Shown: one piece after another, positions 9,123-17,794 of the stretch
Position numbering within the stretch: the stretch's first letter is position 1
Layout of the letters: each line of letters starts with the position of its first letter
Source: Chara braunii
Lineage: Eukaryota; Streptophyta; Charophyceae; Charales; Characeae
DNA: 22,421 nucleotides
Reading direction: 5' to 3'
Assembly (NCBI GenBank): GCA_003427395.1
Contig: BFEA01000070.1
Location: 975,786 to 998,206 of the forward strand
Made by a program: the position numbers and the translations under genes
The notes under the pieces: generated by a model
Told to the model about the DNA's origin: nothing
Seen by the model: only the letters and a program-made list of their open reading frames with translations
The model's database searches: none

Positions 9123-9266
9123 TTAGAAGTTACTTTTTTATTTCCTTGGGCAGTTTCTTTCAATAAAATAGGATTGTTTGGATTTTGGTCTATGATGGTC
9201 TTTTTATTGATTTTAACTGTTGGTTTCGTTTATGAATGGAAGAAGGGCGCTTTAGATTGGGAATAA
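9123..9266 (+). pseudogene. nad3: Nuclear copy of mitochondrial nad3, C-terminal part
   Basis: Forty-seven codons plus a TAA stop encode the C-terminal end of NADH dehydrogenase subunit 3, a membrane subunit of respiratory complex I. The segment begins at [13 protein letters not shown], continues through [11 protein letters not shown] and a hydrophobic helix, and ends [10 protein letters not shown] at the normal nad3 terminus. The form of this ending is that of plant, charophyte and related mitochondrial nad3 rather than the animal protein. The N-terminal two thirds are missing, and sequence before 9120 is unrelated nuclear repeat, so this is a nuclear insertion of mitochondrial DNA (NUMT). 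It has no internal stop or frameshift, which suggests a recent insertion. Plastid ndhC was considered and fits less well. Confidence 0.85.
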
Positions 9267-9273
9267 CACATTT

Positions 9274-9291
9274 AGGTAATTAGCTCAGTTG
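9274..9291 (+). pseudogene. 5' portion of a tRNA-like sequence in the NUMT
   Basis: Seven bases after the nad3 stop, AGGTAAT-TA-GCTC-AGTTG has the layout of a tRNA 5' end: a 7-base acceptor strand, T8-A9, D-stem GCTC, and the start of the D-loop. Sequence after 9291 does not continue as a tRNA, so the match may mark the end of the inserted mitochondrial DNA. The tRNA identity cannot be told. Confidence 0.3.
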
Positions 9292-9728
9292 CTGTTTGGG
9301 ATCCTCATAGACTTTACACAACACATCTCACTTGTTTCATTAATGAGACGGAAAAAAAAAAAAAGCAATTCAATGAACCTGAGCGCCTTCATAGAACCCG
9401 TAACAACTGACTCGAAAGAGGAGAGCATGGTTGATTTCATGCTAATATGCCAGTACTCACCCAATTTCATTTCAATTGAGCCTAGCATAGGGGGTTATGA
9501 GACCAACCGCGTTTAGGTTCGAGGACTGATCACGGGGACTTCGTTTTTTCCAATTGTTGCGTGGGAAGTTTGCTAGTCGGTGGTTTCAGTTCGGATTTTT
9601 TGCTTTCAATTTTGTTGTGTGTCATTCATGTCCTATCTCGTCAAAAAAAGAAAAACCCAACGGGCGATGTGTTCGGATATGGCTATCCTCTAGAGGTTGT
9701 GATTGTTCTCGGTGGTTGTGGTAGAACG
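9292..9728. other. Unrecognised stretch between NUMT and next R1 copy
   Basis: A 13-base A run lies at 9352-9364. A frame of about 75 codons (9289-9516) is open but matches nothing I know, and it reads through the A run. It could be further mitochondrial intergenic DNA or ordinary nuclear sequence. Confidence 0.3.
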
Positions 9729-10035
9729 CTTTTAGGCTCTTGGGACTCCTTGCAATTTCCTTGAGGCGATTTGATGTTGTTTTATTCATGGACCTGCGGT
9801 TGTTCGATGCCAGAACGACACTGGCCGGTGCTGGGGTGTTGACCCTATAACTTGTTGACAGTAGGAGCTTGAGGCCTGGTAGAGACATCTGTAAATGCCT
9901 AGGGGGGGCATTTCACGGGACAATCAAGGGTTCCTATCGAAGACGACGCTGGCCGGAGCCGGGGTGAGTTGCTTTGCCCGATAACCTATAGCGGGGGTGA
10001 GAGGCTTGGTAAAGCTTGGTAGGTAATAAGACAGT
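9729..10035 (+). mobile_element. Retroposon R1, 5' part
   Basis: Homology to the copy at 10226 begins at TTTTAGGCTCTTGGGACTCC, runs through TTATTCATGGACCTG and both half-units of the 5' module (GATGCCAGAACGACACTGGC; GACGACGCTGGCCGGAGCC), and ends near AATAAGACAGTGT (10026). The downstream middle and 3' modules are not evident. Confidence 0.7.
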
Positions 10036-10145
10036 GTCTGAGGACTTTGAGGGTGTTAGGACCCTCTGGCGCTTAAGAATGTTTGAAGACAATTGCTGGG
10101 ATTTTCGCTGGTGGATAATCTCCCAAATTTACCTCAAATAGCATT

Positions 10146-10259
10146 GATTTTGGTAAAGAAAGAGAATGTTTTAGGATTCTGGGGACTTCTAGCAACTCGG
10201 TTGATTTTGGTAAAAAAAGAGAATGTTTTAGGTTTCTAGGGACTTCTAGCAACTCGGTT
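10146..10259. repeat. 57-bp tandem duplication
   Basis: 10146-10202 is repeated at 10203-10259 with a few substitutions (GATTTTGGTAAA...ACTTCTAGCAACTCGGTT). The second unit includes the first bases of the R1 copy starting near 10226. Confidence 0.9.
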
Positions 10260-10772
10260 TAGGCTGTTTGATACTGATACATTCATGGATCTCAGTTGTT
10301 CGCTGCCAGAACGATGCTGGCCGGTGCTGGGGTGTTGCCCTGTAACCTGCTGATTGCAGGAGTGTGAGGCCTGGTAGAGAGATCTGGGGATGCTTTGGGG
10401 TGGGCATTCCAAGGGACAACCAAGGGTAGCTGTTGGGACGACGCTGGCCGGAGCTGGGGCGAGTCGTGTTGCTCTGTAACCTAGCCGGGTGGGGGTGTGA
10501 GGCCTGGGAGAGCTCGACAGGGAATAAGACAGTGTTGGACAGTTTTAGAGAGTTTTGTTTGGGAGTCTAGCGGTTCTGAGCATTCGAAAAGAGGTCAGTA
10601 GTCATTCATAGTTTTTTAGTCTCTCCTTTGATTCTCTTGAATTTCTTTAATAGTTCTCAGATTGATTCTCAGCTGAAGCCGGGTAATGGCCCCGGTATCT
10701 CAAATGACTTGTGTAACTCTATATGGGACGCTGGGCCCGGTTCCCAGCACATGCTGCTCCCCACGAATAGAC
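10226..10772 (+). mobile_element. Retroposon R1, long copy truncated by the gap
   Basis: This copy carries the leader, both 5' half-units (10300-10530), the middle, and the 3' module: CTGAAGCCGGGTAATGG (10674), GGGACGCTGGGCCCGG and CCCAGCACATGCTGCTCC, up to CACGAATAGAC, where the Ns begin. Order and orientation match the minus-strand copy at 4551-5130. The remaining 3' end and A tail must lie in the gap. Confidence 0.75.
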
Positions 10773-11275
10773 NNNNNNNNNNNNNNNNNNNNNNNNNNNN
10801 NNNNNNNNNNNNNNNNNNNNNNNNNNNNNNNNNNNNNNNNNNNNNNNNNNNNNNNNNNNNNNNNNNNNNNNNNNNNNNNNNNNNNNNNNNNNNNNNNNNN
10901 NNNNNNNNNNNNNNNNNNNNNNNNNNNNNNNNNNNNNNNNNNNNNNNNNNNNNNNNNNNNNNNNNNNNNNNNNNNNNNNNNNNNNNNNNNNNNNNNNNNN
11001 NNNNNNNNNNNNNNNNNNNNNNNNNNNNNNNNNNNNNNNNNNNNNNNNNNNNNNNNNNNNNNNNNNNNNNNNNNNNNNNNNNNNNNNNNNNNNNNNNNNN
11101 NNNNNNNNNNNNNNNNNNNNNNNNNNNNNNNNNNNNNNNNNNNNNNNNNNNNNNNNNNNNNNNNNNNNNNNNNNNNNNNNNNNNNNNNNNNNNNNNNNNN
11201 NNNNNNNNNNNNNNNNNNNNNNNNNNNNNNNNNNNNNNNNNNNNNNNNNNNNNNNNNNNNNNNNNNNNNNNNNNN
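10773..11275. other. Scaffold gap (503 N)
   Basis: Unknown bases. Sequence on the left is the 3' module of an R1 copy entering the gap toward its tail. Sequence on the right is the poly(T) end of a copy in the opposite orientation. Any reading frame drawn across the gap is meaningless. Confidence 1.
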
Positions 11276-11330
11276 TTTTTTTTTTTTTTTTTTTTTTTTT
11301 TCCAAACACCCCCTGCAGTGCTAGTGGTAC
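11276..11330 (-). mobile_element. R1-type 3' end with poly(T)
   Basis: A T26 tract (11276-11301) is followed by CCAAACACCCCCTGCAGTGC and TAGTGGTACT. This matches the reverse complement of the 3' end of the copy at 16088-16258, where a GTGTTAGTGG/GGGGGTGTTTC segment precedes the A tail. Only the 3' end is recognisable. Confidence 0.55.
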
Positions 11331-12339
11331 TGGTACGTGTCAAAACTTCAATTTCTCATTTACATGCTCTAAACTTGGTGAACTCCATTTAACAAAAAAA
11401 ACATTGGAATGTCCAAACGCACATTCAATCGTTTTCCACTTATCACACCACGCGCTACCCCGCTCGGACTTATGCACAAAACATCGCTTCCCTCTTTCTT
11501 CCAAATCGACCAAAATCTGAAAAACACGTCTGAGAAGATAACACAGTTGAATCTTCAATGATCGCCTCAATAACCAACATCATTGGTTTCAGCGAGGACT
11601 CCGAGGGTGAAGCAGGGGCAGATGGTCGCGGAGGAGAGGAGGGTGGAGCCTTGGAGGAGGGGCAAATCATGGTGAAGGAGAGGAGGAGGGTGGTGGTGGA
11701 AGGCCAGATGGTCGAGCAGGGGGTTGGGGTCAAGACAAGGCCAAGGATGGAATAGGGGCGGAGGTTTGTGCGTCAGACGGATGGCGTGGAGGAGGGGTGG
11801 AGGGTATAGTGGGTGAGGATGCTGGTTGAGAGGTGGAGGGTGGAGTAGTTGGGATGGCGGGTGGAGCTAAGGCAGCACGGACGGAGGGGGATCAGATTGG
11901 TCTCGATGTAAAGGAGGTTATCTCAGCGCCACCCACTGCGGGGGGTGCATGAGTGTGGCATGACCAAATGTTAGGAAGTAGGGGCATCATACCATTCATC
12001 CCGGTAAGTGCAACCCCTCACAGATGACCCGGTAGTTAAGGACCGCAGGGGCCACATCTCTGACTGTTTGTGGAGAGAGAGTGAGGGTGAGGCATGGAAA
12101 CCAGCAACACTGGGGCAACCTGATTTTATGGCCGGTCTAACCACGCTGGCCAGATGTTTTTAGGCACAGACTTGGAGCATCCGCTTTAGGGCATTGGGTT
12201 ACCCTCAAGCACGGGTGGGCCGGCAGCAGTTTCGCGGGGAGATGTTGGACGCAGGGGAAGTTTGTCTCCGTCTCCGAATTCCAAGAAGAATTATGGGTCT
12301 GATTCGTGAAGCAGTATGATGCGGGTTAGTCAGGCAGCT
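11331..12339. other. Unrecognised, with purine-rich GGAGG block
   Basis: 11590-11880 is dominated by GAGGAGG/GGTGGAGG words, read on the other strand as a Ser/Pro-rich linker. A minus-strand frame at 11340-11570 encodes a more balanced peptide with three Cys but is not recognisable. No gene call is justified. Confidence 0.35.
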
Positions 12340-12443
12340 AGCGAAGCATAACCTTTTTTTTTTTTTTTTTTTTAAATAGAAGCTCCATCTATTGGTGGGG
12401 AGCATCACCTCCTGGAAAACGGGTCCAGCGAAGCAGGATAACC
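12340..12443 (-). mobile_element. Short R1 3' end with flanking direct repeat
   Basis: A T tract (12354-12373) precedes the R1 3' module in reverse orientation: AGCTCCATCTATTGGTGGGG and CTCCTGGAAAACGGGTCC. It is flanked by AGCGAAGCATAACC (12340-12353) and a copy with a 3-base difference in length (12427-12443). This fits a 5'-truncated insertion with a target-site duplication. Confidence 0.65.
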
Positions 12444-12473
12444 TAGATTGGTGGGATGCAGGTCTTTTGCAAC

Positions 12474-12794
12474 CGATGACCGATAGGGGATGTAGTATTG
12501 GATACGTCTGGAGGACGTGCAGGAGGACAGAAGTGACCCAGGACCGTTCGGCGGTCCACAGAGCGGAATACCACTACAACGTTCCCGCTTGCCTCACGTG
12601 AAACGGACAGGGGGAGAGTTGTGCGGATACTTGATAACCGGTAGGGGATGTAGTATTGGATGTGTCTGGAGGGCACTGCTGGGGGACAGAAGTGACCCAG
12701 GACTGTTCAGCGCGGGGACAGAGCAGAATTATACCACTACAACGTTGCCGCTGGGCTCACGTGAAACGGACAGGGGGAGAGTTGTGCGGATACT
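12474..12794. repeat. Tandem duplication, period about 160 bp
   Basis: 12474-12632 and 12632-12794 share GGGGATGTAGTATTGGAT, GGACAGAAGTGACCCAGGAC, CCACTACAACGTT, CACGTGAAACGGACAGGGGG and GTTGTGCGGATACT in order. Small indels differ between copies and shift the frame, so it is probably not coding. Confidence 0.85.
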
Positions 12795-13510
12795 TCATGG
12801 GCCCGCTTGACCCCAAGTGTTTAGAGTGCAGGATGCATATCACATTGGTGGCAGAGACACACGGAAGGTCTCAGGGATAGACACATCACATGTGGGCACA
12901 GGTAGTTAGCGTCATTCATAGAGATCTGGTTTGGGAGGAGGAGGCACGTGTGGCCAGGGAGGAGGCACATGCAGCCGATGCTCTTCCAGTGGTTCAGCCC
13001 CCAACGGCATGAGGGTGGAGGCAGGTGGTATTGAAAGATGATGAGGATGATGATGATGCCAGTGGATGAGACAAGGAACAAGGCAGGGATCAGTTTGGGA
13101 GGCCTTGATACTGTTGTACAATTTGTGCTTTTTCGCTTTTTTGTTTAGTACCATACGTCGTATTACGTCCTGTAAATATAGTTTCGGGGTTTATGCCGCC
13201 TTTACAGTATCACTCTTGGAGTATGATATTGTGTTTGGCTGTGGATTGCACTTTTGAAGGTTTGTTGGTTTGTTGGTTTGTTGACATCATCAGGTCTGCG
13301 TCTGCACATTCATGAGGACTTCAATGGTTGGCGTCCTTCATTTTTCGTTTCGGCTTTTTCTAGCCAGTATCATCTGCTATTGCCACCGTCATTCATTCTC
13401 TCTCGCATGTGATGGTATGTCATGGCATATGTAATATCTGTTTGTTGTTCATAGCTCTTCATTTCATTCTGTGTTTGAGTTAAAACAGTTTGGCAGTGTG
13501 AACTTTTGGC
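12795..13510. other. Mostly unrecognised; possible acidic C-terminal relic
   Basis: At about 12917-13062 one frame reads a Glu/Ala-rich segment, then a TGA, then DDEDDDDASG and a stop. Acidic tails of this sort end some plant transposases, but the upstream frame is broken and I cannot identify it. From 13130 the DNA is T-rich, with a GTTTGTTG triplet repeat at 13260-13282. Confidence 0.25.
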
Positions 13511-13740
13511 CCTAAACCCTAAGCCCTAAGCCCTAAACCCCAAACCCCAAACCCTAAACCTTAAGAGTAAACCCCGAACCCTAAAACCTAAACTCTGACT
13601 ACAAGCCCTAAACCCTAGACCGTAGACCGTGAGCCATAATCCTAAACCCTAAACCCTAAACCCTAAACGCCACATCCTGACCCCCTGGACCGTGCATCCT
13701 AAACTGTAAAATATATCCCTATGCCCTCAACCCCCATAAA
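13511..13740 (+). repeat. Interstitial plant-type telomere-like repeats
   Basis: Degenerate CCCTAAA heptamers (with CCCTAAG, CCCCAAA and similar variants) fill this stretch. Three or four perfect units sit near 13520-13560 and 13640-13670. CCCTAAA is the complement of TTTAGGG, the telomere repeat of most green plants and many green algae. The copies are too mutated and too internal to be a working chromosome end. Confidence 0.85.
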
Positions 13741-14666
13741 CCCTGCAGCCGTACCTTACTTTTTTTCCCCTGGCAGTGGGGATATGTGGCTTGCAGGGAC
13801 GCAGGGTCAAAAGTTACTCAAAACAGTGAAAACACCGGTGCATGGCACCGTAGCATTTTTTCCTCCACCTACCACTTGGTGCGCCCCCTAAAAGAAAGAA
13901 AGAAGGAAAGAAAAAAAAAATTAAAAATCCTTTTTTTTTTTTTTTTTCCCCTCAGGATGTAGGGGCTCTGCAAGAGGTCCACACCCCCCACACCCAAATC
14001 CCCTGCGAACAGCCCACGTTTGGGCCACTTTTCAGGGTAGAATGGGACGTAGAACGGGTCACTCAACCAGTCAAAGGGGGTCGAAATGGCGATTCGGCGT
14101 TCATAGCTACACATAGGTGGTGGAGAAAAGACCACCACCCAGAATGGCTGCTTGGTCGACAAATGAGGGATTCTGTTGTGCAGAGCTGCGTCTGAACTGA
14201 GTCTCTTTTTATAATACCGAGAGCGTAAACTTAAGGGCTGGAAACTGCGGAGCTCGTCCAAGGTTAACTAAGCTGTATGAGCACAAGCCTGCTGCAGCCT
14301 CTAAGGGTTACAGTTCCGATTCGGAAGGCAAGCAAGGCTCGTCTAGTTGCCGAGGCATGCGTCCAACGGTGGAAGCCACATGCCGGGTAATCACTTATGA
14401 GATGCGGAACACATGAGAAGAGTTGGCAAGCAGTACCGCCTTCACCCGTCAAATAGAACGCCCAGTCTTTATCGCTGCATCTGGACCGAAAGTTGCACCA
14501 AATACAGCTATAATGACCGCCGGGCGTTCTACTCGCCGTATTCGGGAGAAGACGGTAGTAGTCAAGAGTCAAGACACTTCCCTCAGTCAAGATCAGTAGA
14601 CTCCTGAGGCTGCAGTCTGGGCAACTCCATCAGCCAGGTGGCAGCGGCCTCGAGGTGTCCTCATGG
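13741..14666. other. No gene recognised; two short inverted repeats
   Basis: CGGTGC-ATG-GCACCG forms a small hairpin near 13838-13852. TAGAACGCCC (14454-14463) and GGGCGTTCTA (14522-14531) are a perfect 10-bp inverted pair. A minus-strand frame of 130 codons (13869-14261) opens with TTG rather than ATG and runs into a poly-Lys homopolymer, so I do not call it a gene. Confidence 0.4.
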
Positions 14667-14796
14667 AACTGACCGGCCCCAGGTAATTCAGACTTACGCT
14701 ATTCCCGAATTTCCCGTCTGATTTCGTCAGGATTTGAACACAGGTTTGCTTATCAACAGACATGGATGTACCATTCAGCTGCATAGGCTGGGTTAG
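14667..14796 (-). mobile_element. tRNA-derived SINE, copy 1
   Basis: Read on the minus strand, a box-A-like GCAGCTGAATGGTA (14770-14783) is followed by a box-B match TGTTCAAATCC (14730-14740). A tail then ends ATTACCTGGGGCCGGTCAGT (14667-14687). The tail is shared with copy 2 at 14986, which shows a mobile family rather than a single tRNA gene. Confidence 0.6.
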
Positions 14797-14806
14797 GTGG
14801 TGTTCT

Positions 14807-14824
14807 TTTTTTTTTTTTTTTTTT
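14807..14824. repeat. Poly(T) tract
   Basis: About 18 T residues just beyond SINE copy 1. It could be an A tail of a neighbouring minus-strand insertion. Confidence 0.8.
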
Positions 14825-14985
14825 CCGGGTTCGCCGATCTTGTTGCCTTGGCTTCACCACCACTTCAAAGTGGACTATTTGTGGGTACGATGTCCTTCCA
14901 TCTGGCTGCATGCTGACACATCAGCCCACCGTTCCTTTTTTTCCTTTTTTAATAGTAAAAGGGCGACAGCCTTGAGATATCATCA

Positions 14986-15093
14986 AACTGACCGGCCCCA
15001 GGTAATACAGGAATTTCATTCATCTCTGGTTCCGTTGGGATTTGAACTCAGGTCTGCATTTCAACAGCTTATGGGTCTACCAACTCAGCTAAG

Positions 15094-15095
<2 letters not shown>
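14986..15095 (-). mobile_element. tRNA-derived SINE, copy 2
   Basis: On the minus strand, TAGCTGAGTTGG (about 15081-15092) fits the RNA polymerase III box A consensus exactly. GAGTTCAAATCCC (15038-15050) fits box B. The 3' part ends in the same ATTACCTGGGGCCGGTCAGT tail as copy 1. The tRNA-like body lacks a convincing anticodon arm. The 5' end abuts the CA/GA microsatellite. Confidence 0.65.
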
Positions 15096-15739
<644 letters not shown>

Positions 15740-15785
15740 GCTCACATCTATTGGTGGGAAGCTGCACCTGCTGAAACCCAGGGTC
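15740..15785 (-). mobile_element. R1 3' module fragment, no tail
   Basis: GCTCACATCTATTGGTGGG, AGCTGCACCTGCTG and AAACCCAGGGTC match the R1 3' module in reverse orientation. No T tract remains. Confidence 0.55.
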
Positions 15786-15833
15786 AAATGACTCAAATCC
15801 CTCTAGCGGCGCAATCAAGAGTTTTCAAGCATT

Positions 15834-15914
15834 AGTCATCACGGGGAGAGCTGTGTCCGGTAGGAGTGTATGCTCGTATCATCACTCCTATCGGATACCG
15901 AGGGTTGTTTTTTG

Positions 15915-15946
<32 letters not shown>

Positions 15947-15969
15947 AGTCATCACGGGGAGAGCTGTGT
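15834..15969 (+). mobile_element. 90-bp hairpin-poly(A) insertion with 23-bp target duplication
   Basis: Identical 23-bp direct repeats (15834-15856 and 15947-15969) flank a 90-bp insert. The insert begins exactly at the repeat edge with CCGGTAGGAGTG (15857-15868), a 14-base loop, and CACTCCTATCGG (15883-15894). That makes a 12-bp stem with one G-U pair. A short GATACCGAGGGTTGTTTTTTG segment and 30 A (15915-15944) complete it. The architecture is that of a very small retroposed RNA with A tail and target-site duplication. No coding capacity. Confidence 0.75.
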
Positions 15970-16065
15970 AGTAAGGTGAGGATTCTGGACTTCGGCAATG
16001 CGAAGAAAGGACCAGCCCTGTCTAAGTGAAGGCGGGCCTGCAAAAATGAGCCCTGGCCTGAGTAT

Positions 16066-16280
16066 AGGCCTACATGAGCATTGCTGGCAGGAGCGTCATG
16101 TATTCTAAACTCAATCTGTAAAAGGGACGCTGGACCCGCTTTCCAGCAGGTGACACTCCCCACCAATAGATGGAGCCTCGCCCCAGGTGCTAGTGGTGTC
16201 TGCTCTTATCAGCACCACTAACACTGGTGGGGGTGTTTCAAAAAAAAAACAAAAAAAAAGGCCTGCATGAGCATAATTGG
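16066..16280 (+). mobile_element. R1-type 3' end with extra hairpin, A tail and decayed direct repeats
   Basis: The insert (about 16088-16258) carries the R1 core (GGGACGCTGGACCCG, TTCCAGCAGGTGACACTCCC, CACCAATAGATGGAGC). After it comes a segment absent from the long copies, holding the inverted pair GTGCTAGTGGTG (16187-16198) and CACCACTAACAC (16213-16224), then GGGGGTGTTTC and an A tail broken by one C. Flanking repeats at 16066-16087 and 16259-16280 match at 18 of 22 bases, a plausible aged target-site duplication. It represents a subfamily shared with the fragment at 11276. Confidence 0.7.
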
Positions 16281-17201
16281 GGGGCCCCAGGTGGTTGCAG
16301 AGTGTGCAGCATCTAGTAGGCAGCATCTCTAACTAACCGGTAGGCCCAGTGGGTTGAAGATGCTGTGCACGCTGAAGCTCGTCGCAGTTTCCACAAGCGG
16401 CCCAGGGCCCAGGCAACTAGGGCTGGGCGCAGCCGGGCCAGAGGCTGCTTGGCCTCTCCAACCAGCACAAAAGGCTGGAGGGCACAGACTCCTGGAGATC
16501 TGGGCATTGTGCCAATGCGGCAGCGCTGTTGGAGCAGTAGCTGAGTGCTGTGCCGGCACAGGAATCGGCTGTGGTGGCAGTGCGTTTGAAGAGCGAGAGC
16601 GCGGGCCATAGCCAGGCTGAGCGCTCCATCACCGGATAGTGGAAGTTTTGGAGGTCCTTGGTGGAAGAAGGGCTGTGGGAAGGAGAAGGGGATGAGGGCA
16701 GAGTGACGGGGCAGGTACCTGGTGACGACGAAGGCGGGGTGGTGGGGGGGGGGGGAATTCAGAACGGGTCCGTTCCGTTCGTGTGGAGCAATAGGAACTG
16801 GGCCCAGTGTCCCTTTATATGAAACAGAAGTAATCAAGATACCTGAAAGACAGAGGACTTTTCGAACCACCAGCCCTCCCGAGCCTGTTTTTCCCGATGC
16901 AGATTTCTGCTCCGGGCCAACAAAATGCAGCGGGGCCACATTTTCATTATTTTTTTCGTTTTTTGCCTGGCGCAGCCTGCCCTGTCAATCCAGTAGGGCC
17001 GAGCGCCTAAGGTCATGGTGCGTTCATGACCGCGTCCGACTCGGAGCAATATGGCTGGGAAAGGTACTGGTGGTTTATGGCTCACACATTGCCAATTGCT
17101 GCCACTGGGGGATTAACTGGCAGGCTGGAGCTTTTTCTCCACGTCAACCAGGGGGAGAGGCATTGATTACTTCCCGAAGGGGTGGGTGGCATAGCTGTCC
17201 A
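16281..17201. other. GC-rich unrecognised stretch with an R1 scrap
   Basis: The longest open frame is on the minus strand (16313-16939, 208 codons), but it has no recognisable domain and runs through an R1 scrap at 16781-16820 (GGAACTGGGCCCAGTGTCCC, minus orientation). A G12 run lies at 16744-16755. I make no gene call. Confidence 0.4.
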
Positions 17202-17350
17202 CAGGATGCTCCGAACCTTCAGCAGGTGCTAGCTGGGTGCGGCTAGCTGCGACAGGTTTTCACAGCGCATGGTGCCCATTGCGTAATGGTTGGCAGTGCA
17301 GCGGTCCAGGATGCTGAGCACCTTCGGCAGGTGCCAGTGGGGCACGGCTA
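17202..17350. repeat. Direct repeat of 44 bp, spacing 105 bp
   Basis: 17202-17245 and 17307-17350 share CAGGATGCT, ACCTTC-GCAGGTGC and GGCTA with several substitutions between. Confidence 0.7.
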
Positions 17351-17366
17351 CCATCTTCCCCCGAAC

Positions 17367-17447
17367 AGAATGCATATACGTCGTATTCAAGTTTTCGAAA
17401 ACAATCGAGTACTCGAATAGAACGCATATGTGTGGTATTCGAATATT
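17367..17447. repeat. Short AT-rich direct repeats with palindrome
   Basis: AGAATGCATATACG (17367) and AGAACGCATATGTG (17419) begin two diverged units 52 bp apart, each continuing GTATTC. Between them is the perfect 12-bp palindrome GTTTTCGAAAAC (17391-17402). Confidence 0.65.
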
Positions 17448-17532
17448 CCAGAAGTTGTGGGCCATAAACTAGACAGTGACGCTGTGGTGTCTGGCAAGGA
17501 ATTGTCCACTTACAGGTAGACAGGCAGCCTTC

Positions 17533-17631
17533 TTTTGTTTTCTTTTTTTTTCCCCGCAAGTATGCCCATCTGTGGTTGCTGCGGTCTGTAGGTGGGGAGC
17601 GACACCTGCTGGAAACCGGGTCCAGCGTCCC
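17533..17631 (-). mobile_element. R1 3' module, short copy
   Basis: An impure T tract (17533-17551) precedes GTAGGTGGGGAGCGACACC and TGCTGGAAACCGGGTCCAGC, ending GTCCC. This is the R1 3' module in reverse orientation with a different sequence between tail and core. No clear flanking repeat. Confidence 0.6.
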
Positions 17632-17794
17632 AGATACATCACTCGTTGTTTCTTCTCTTTTTTTCCTAACAAAAACAGACCCCACGTTTGCTAGGGGTGC
17701 TGGTATGATCACTCATTGCTGTTACAACATTGTATTGTTTTTTTTGCCGGGGCTATTACCCAGCTTCGGCCATCGAGGACTTTAACTGGCACGG

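Noticed and set aside
9060-9266. Plastid ndhC C-terminus
   Set aside because: ndhC is a homologue with a similar ending, but the FWSMM and [10 protein letters not shown] residues match mitochondrial nad3 better.
10628-11392. Long open frames of about 200-250 codons
   Set aside because: They consist almost entirely of N bases in the scaffold gap.
13869-14261. 130-codon minus-strand frame as a gene
   Set aside because: It begins with TTG, ends in a homopolymer-coded Lys run and matches no family I know.
16313-16939. 208-codon minus-strand frame as a gene
   Set aside because: No recognisable domain, GC-rich composition that favours open frames, and it reads through an R1 fragment.
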